Source of the DNA: Burhinus oedicnemus
Taxonomy: Eukaryota > Chordata > Aves > Charadriiformes > Burhinidae
Direction of reading: 5' to 3'
Length of the DNA: 64,000 nt
Assembly: GCA_008921705.1 (NCBI GenBank)
Contig: VFFE01007669.1
Span: 6,809,308-6,873,307 of the forward strand
The notes under the pieces were generated by a model. The model saw only the letters and a list, made by a program, of their open reading frames with translations, did no database searches and was not told the DNA's origin. How positions within the stretch are numbered: position 1 is the stretch's first letter; every line of letters begins with the position of its first letter. Made by a program: the position numbers and the translations under genes. Below, piece after piece: positions 61,942 through 64,000 of the stretch.

Positions 61942-63124
61942 ATGTTATACCAAATATTTTGCACTTTACTACTGCTTCATAGGCCATCTTAATACTAACT
62001 ACAAATTTTTGAAAGTGTAAATGCAATTATATGTTAATATATTTTTGTCAATTGTTATAGGAATTTCAAGCTGGGTCCTTTGATGCCTTGGAAAGATTAT
62101 TAGAATATGTAAATTATGGTAATATTTTGCCTTTTTCTCTTTGTAAAGCTGACTATGCTGCTAAAAAGGTTTAAGAGAAGGTGCAGAAGAGCTTTGCTTA
62201 TGTTAGAATGAGATTCAAAAATTCTTGATTTTAGCCTTCAAAACTGAATAATACGTAGCACTATGCTGAAATTAGATTTAAAACAATCTAAGAATTTTAG
62301 ATGGTTAATTTTCAATTGTGTATTACTTTAACAGATTGTATGAATTTAAATCTACCACATGCTGCCTCCATATTACTTTGTTAAATTAAATTTGTAATTA
62401 GTAGAAAATCTTAATTATATGCAATACTTTGTTTCTCTTTAAAAAATGGATGGTTTTGTTCCTTCAGCTGAGAGTAGCTGGGATAAGTATTTTGATTTTT
62501 TTTTTTTTTAATCTCCTTTGATTTTTTTCCTGGTTAGCACAACCCCAAAAAATTGGGACATAAATTATTGGAAATTTTTGTACTATTCAAAAACTTTTCT
62601 TAACAGTAGCACTACATGATGTTTCTCATCTATTCTTTGGCTACCTGTATATAGTATTTACCTAGCACTGAGATAAGCAATACTTTTTGTGAACTAGATA
62701 TATTTTAAAGTTGTCATCAGCATATAGTCACTTACTGATAAAATGCAAATTCCAGTTTTGATACTTAATGAAATAGAGGAAATTTTTTTTCACTGGAAGT
62801 ATGACTAAAGAATGAACGGCTTTGGACTTATTCATGTAAAATATTTTAATCTTAGAACAGCATGATAACACACTTAGAAAGCATTCTTGTGTCTGAGAGC
62901 GTCTATTTATAGATTAAGCATTAAATACCAAAATGGGAATACATATTAAAAGAAAATGCTTCATGTTATATTTTATCTATTTTCCATTTCTTGTCAAGGT
63001 TATACATTTTGGGGAGAGGGGTTGAAATACAATCACACGTGATGAAATAGCTAGATTATGGATGCATGCAGCAAGTGCTGGGGTATTTGACATATTAAAG
63101 TATTTTCTTGCTGGACTTGATTTA

Positions 63125-63130
63125 AATAAA
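63125..63130 (+). terminator. Candidate polyadenylation signal AATAAA (proximal)
   Basis: This is a canonical hexamer about 1.2 kb after the COBLL1 stop codon, followed by a T-rich stretch with TGTATG that could serve as the downstream element. Confidence 0.5.
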
Positions 63131-63370
63131 ACTAATTGTATGTAGTTTCTATTCTTTAACAATATATTTATTTTGTACTTTAGAGACATTCTGTAACTCA
63201 GTTTCAGAAACTGATCTGTATGTGCATTTCAAAGGGTTATTAATGGTTTGCTGCCAGGTTTTTGTGCAATAATCTCAGAGGTCTCATTACTTTTCTAGTA
63301 CAGAGTCAATTATTGATTACAAATAACAGTGTTAACTTAATGCTGAAACTCTTCAAGGAACGTTTTAGTA

Positions 63371-63376
63371 AATAAA
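63371..63376 (+). terminator. Candidate polyadenylation signal AATAAA (distal)
   Basis: This is a second canonical hexamer in the presumed 3' UTR, followed within 50 nt by TGTTCACTGCTGTTCTCT, a plausible GU/U-rich downstream element. Confidence 0.5.
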
Positions 63377-63400
63377 AATTCATAAAGAAAGCTGATGAAC

Positions 63401-64000
63401 ATTTGTTCACTGCTGTTCTCTCATGTTTCCTCTCCTATATCTTAGTCCCCTATCAATGTGTATTACCACTTCCTTCTCCACCTTGTTCTTGCCTCCAGTC
63501 GAGGGCTAATTCCAAGGGCGGGGGGAATACCATGGTAGTTCAAAACATCTGTTTCAGCATCTGATTGCAAAAAGAACGTTTCATTTTTCACTTGAAAAAG
63601 GTGAAATAGAAAAGGTAGGGGGTTTCTTTCTAGTTTCTAACTGGGGCTTACATTCTAGATTTCACTGTGTCTTGAGGGACAGACTTGAAAATTGTAACTC
63701 TCCCAGGATTCTAGTGTGTGTGTTCATTGTGATACTTTAAGTCCATGTTTTAAGCGTTCCTATACAACATGCTGATCTCTTACTGCCACAGAGAGGTTGC
63801 ACTGCAAAAGGAATCTCCCTGTTTGTATATTGGGTTACATGTTTTTTCTCAAGTATTCTCTGCCAAGGCGACTAAAGTTATTTCATAGGACTAATTTAAT
63901 CTCCGTCTGTGGTAATACAAGTCTACATGACATTTTGCTATTTCAACCAAATCAGTGGAGTCCATTTATTCTGTTTTGGGGGAAAGATCAAATAATCTTG
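63401..64000. other. Downstream flank of COBLL1
   Basis: No gene, repeat or RNA recognised. In mammals the neighbour beyond the COBLL1 3' end is GRB14, but none of its exons is visible here. Confidence 0.5.

Larger units (their letters stand above)
61942..63400 (+). other. COBLL1: COBLL1 3' untranslated region (approximate end)
   Basis: AT-rich sequence follows the stop codon, with no further coding signal. Polyadenylation signals AATAAA lie at 63125-63130 and 63371-63376. A Pumilio-type TGTATATA motif lies at 62646-62653, and several ATTTA-type AU-rich motifs are scattered through the region. The true end cannot be fixed from sequence alone; about 63150 or 63395 are the likely cleavage points. 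Confidence 0.6.

Overview
This is eukaryotic, intron-rich, AT-rich vertebrate DNA, almost certainly from a bird. The avian evidence is several CR1 LINE fragments (one ends with the typical 3' tail 'ccaacctaaatgattctatgattctg' near 1475-1504), a solo LTR of avian endogenous-retrovirus type, and a GC-rich element I recall as a common avian interspersed repeat. I cannot fix the order or species. There are no bacterial-style operons, CRISPR arrays, tRNA or rRNA genes.

The window holds one recognisable gene, COBLL1 (cordon-bleu WH2 repeat protein like 1), on the plus strand. Thirteen coding exons run from 32325 to the stop codon at 61939-61941. Their splice sites, reading phases and peptides agree with one another and with the vertebrate COBLL1 family. 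They encode 1146 residues, including a 13-residue microexon and excluding the first coding exon, which I did not find in the window. In order, the protein has a proline-rich N-terminus, a ubiquitin/RBD-like first half, the Cordon-bleu ubiquitin-like domain, a basic [12 protein letters not shown] segment, two KRAP-type proline motifs, a long acidic/serine-rich central region encoded by one 1625-nt exon, a conserved YRQD...KPKPKP...[10 protein letters not shown] block, and a single C-terminal WH2 actin-binding motif. The last intron splits the WH2 signature between LKR and V.

Layout: 1-32324 is upstream or first-intron sequence without a recognisable exon. It contains a CR1 tail (about 1395-1505), a solo LTR with a 5-bp target duplication (7066-7705), an assembly gap (11238-11257), a CR1 fragment (about 14700-15320) and a GC-rich repeat (about 25190-25823). 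32325-39081 is the exon-dense N-terminal half, with a second assembly gap at 35701-35720. 39082-46177 is a long intron with a CR1 insertion of about 1.1 kb. 46178-58794 holds the central exons and the large exon, with a minus-strand CR1 in the intron before the WH2 exon. 61855-61941 is the terminal exon, followed by a 3' UTR with polyadenylation signals at 63125 and 63371.

I do not see a novel multi-gene system. The items most worth checking are possible alternative COBLL1 isoforms: an in-frame 69-nt exon candidate (34262-34330), an in-frame 174-nt exon candidate between the two ubiquitin-like halves (36307-36480), and a possible alternative last exon with its own branch-point-like motif and polyadenylation signal (61264-about 61525). 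A 14-bp perfect hairpin (51236-51274) and the unusually clean solo LTR are also of interest.
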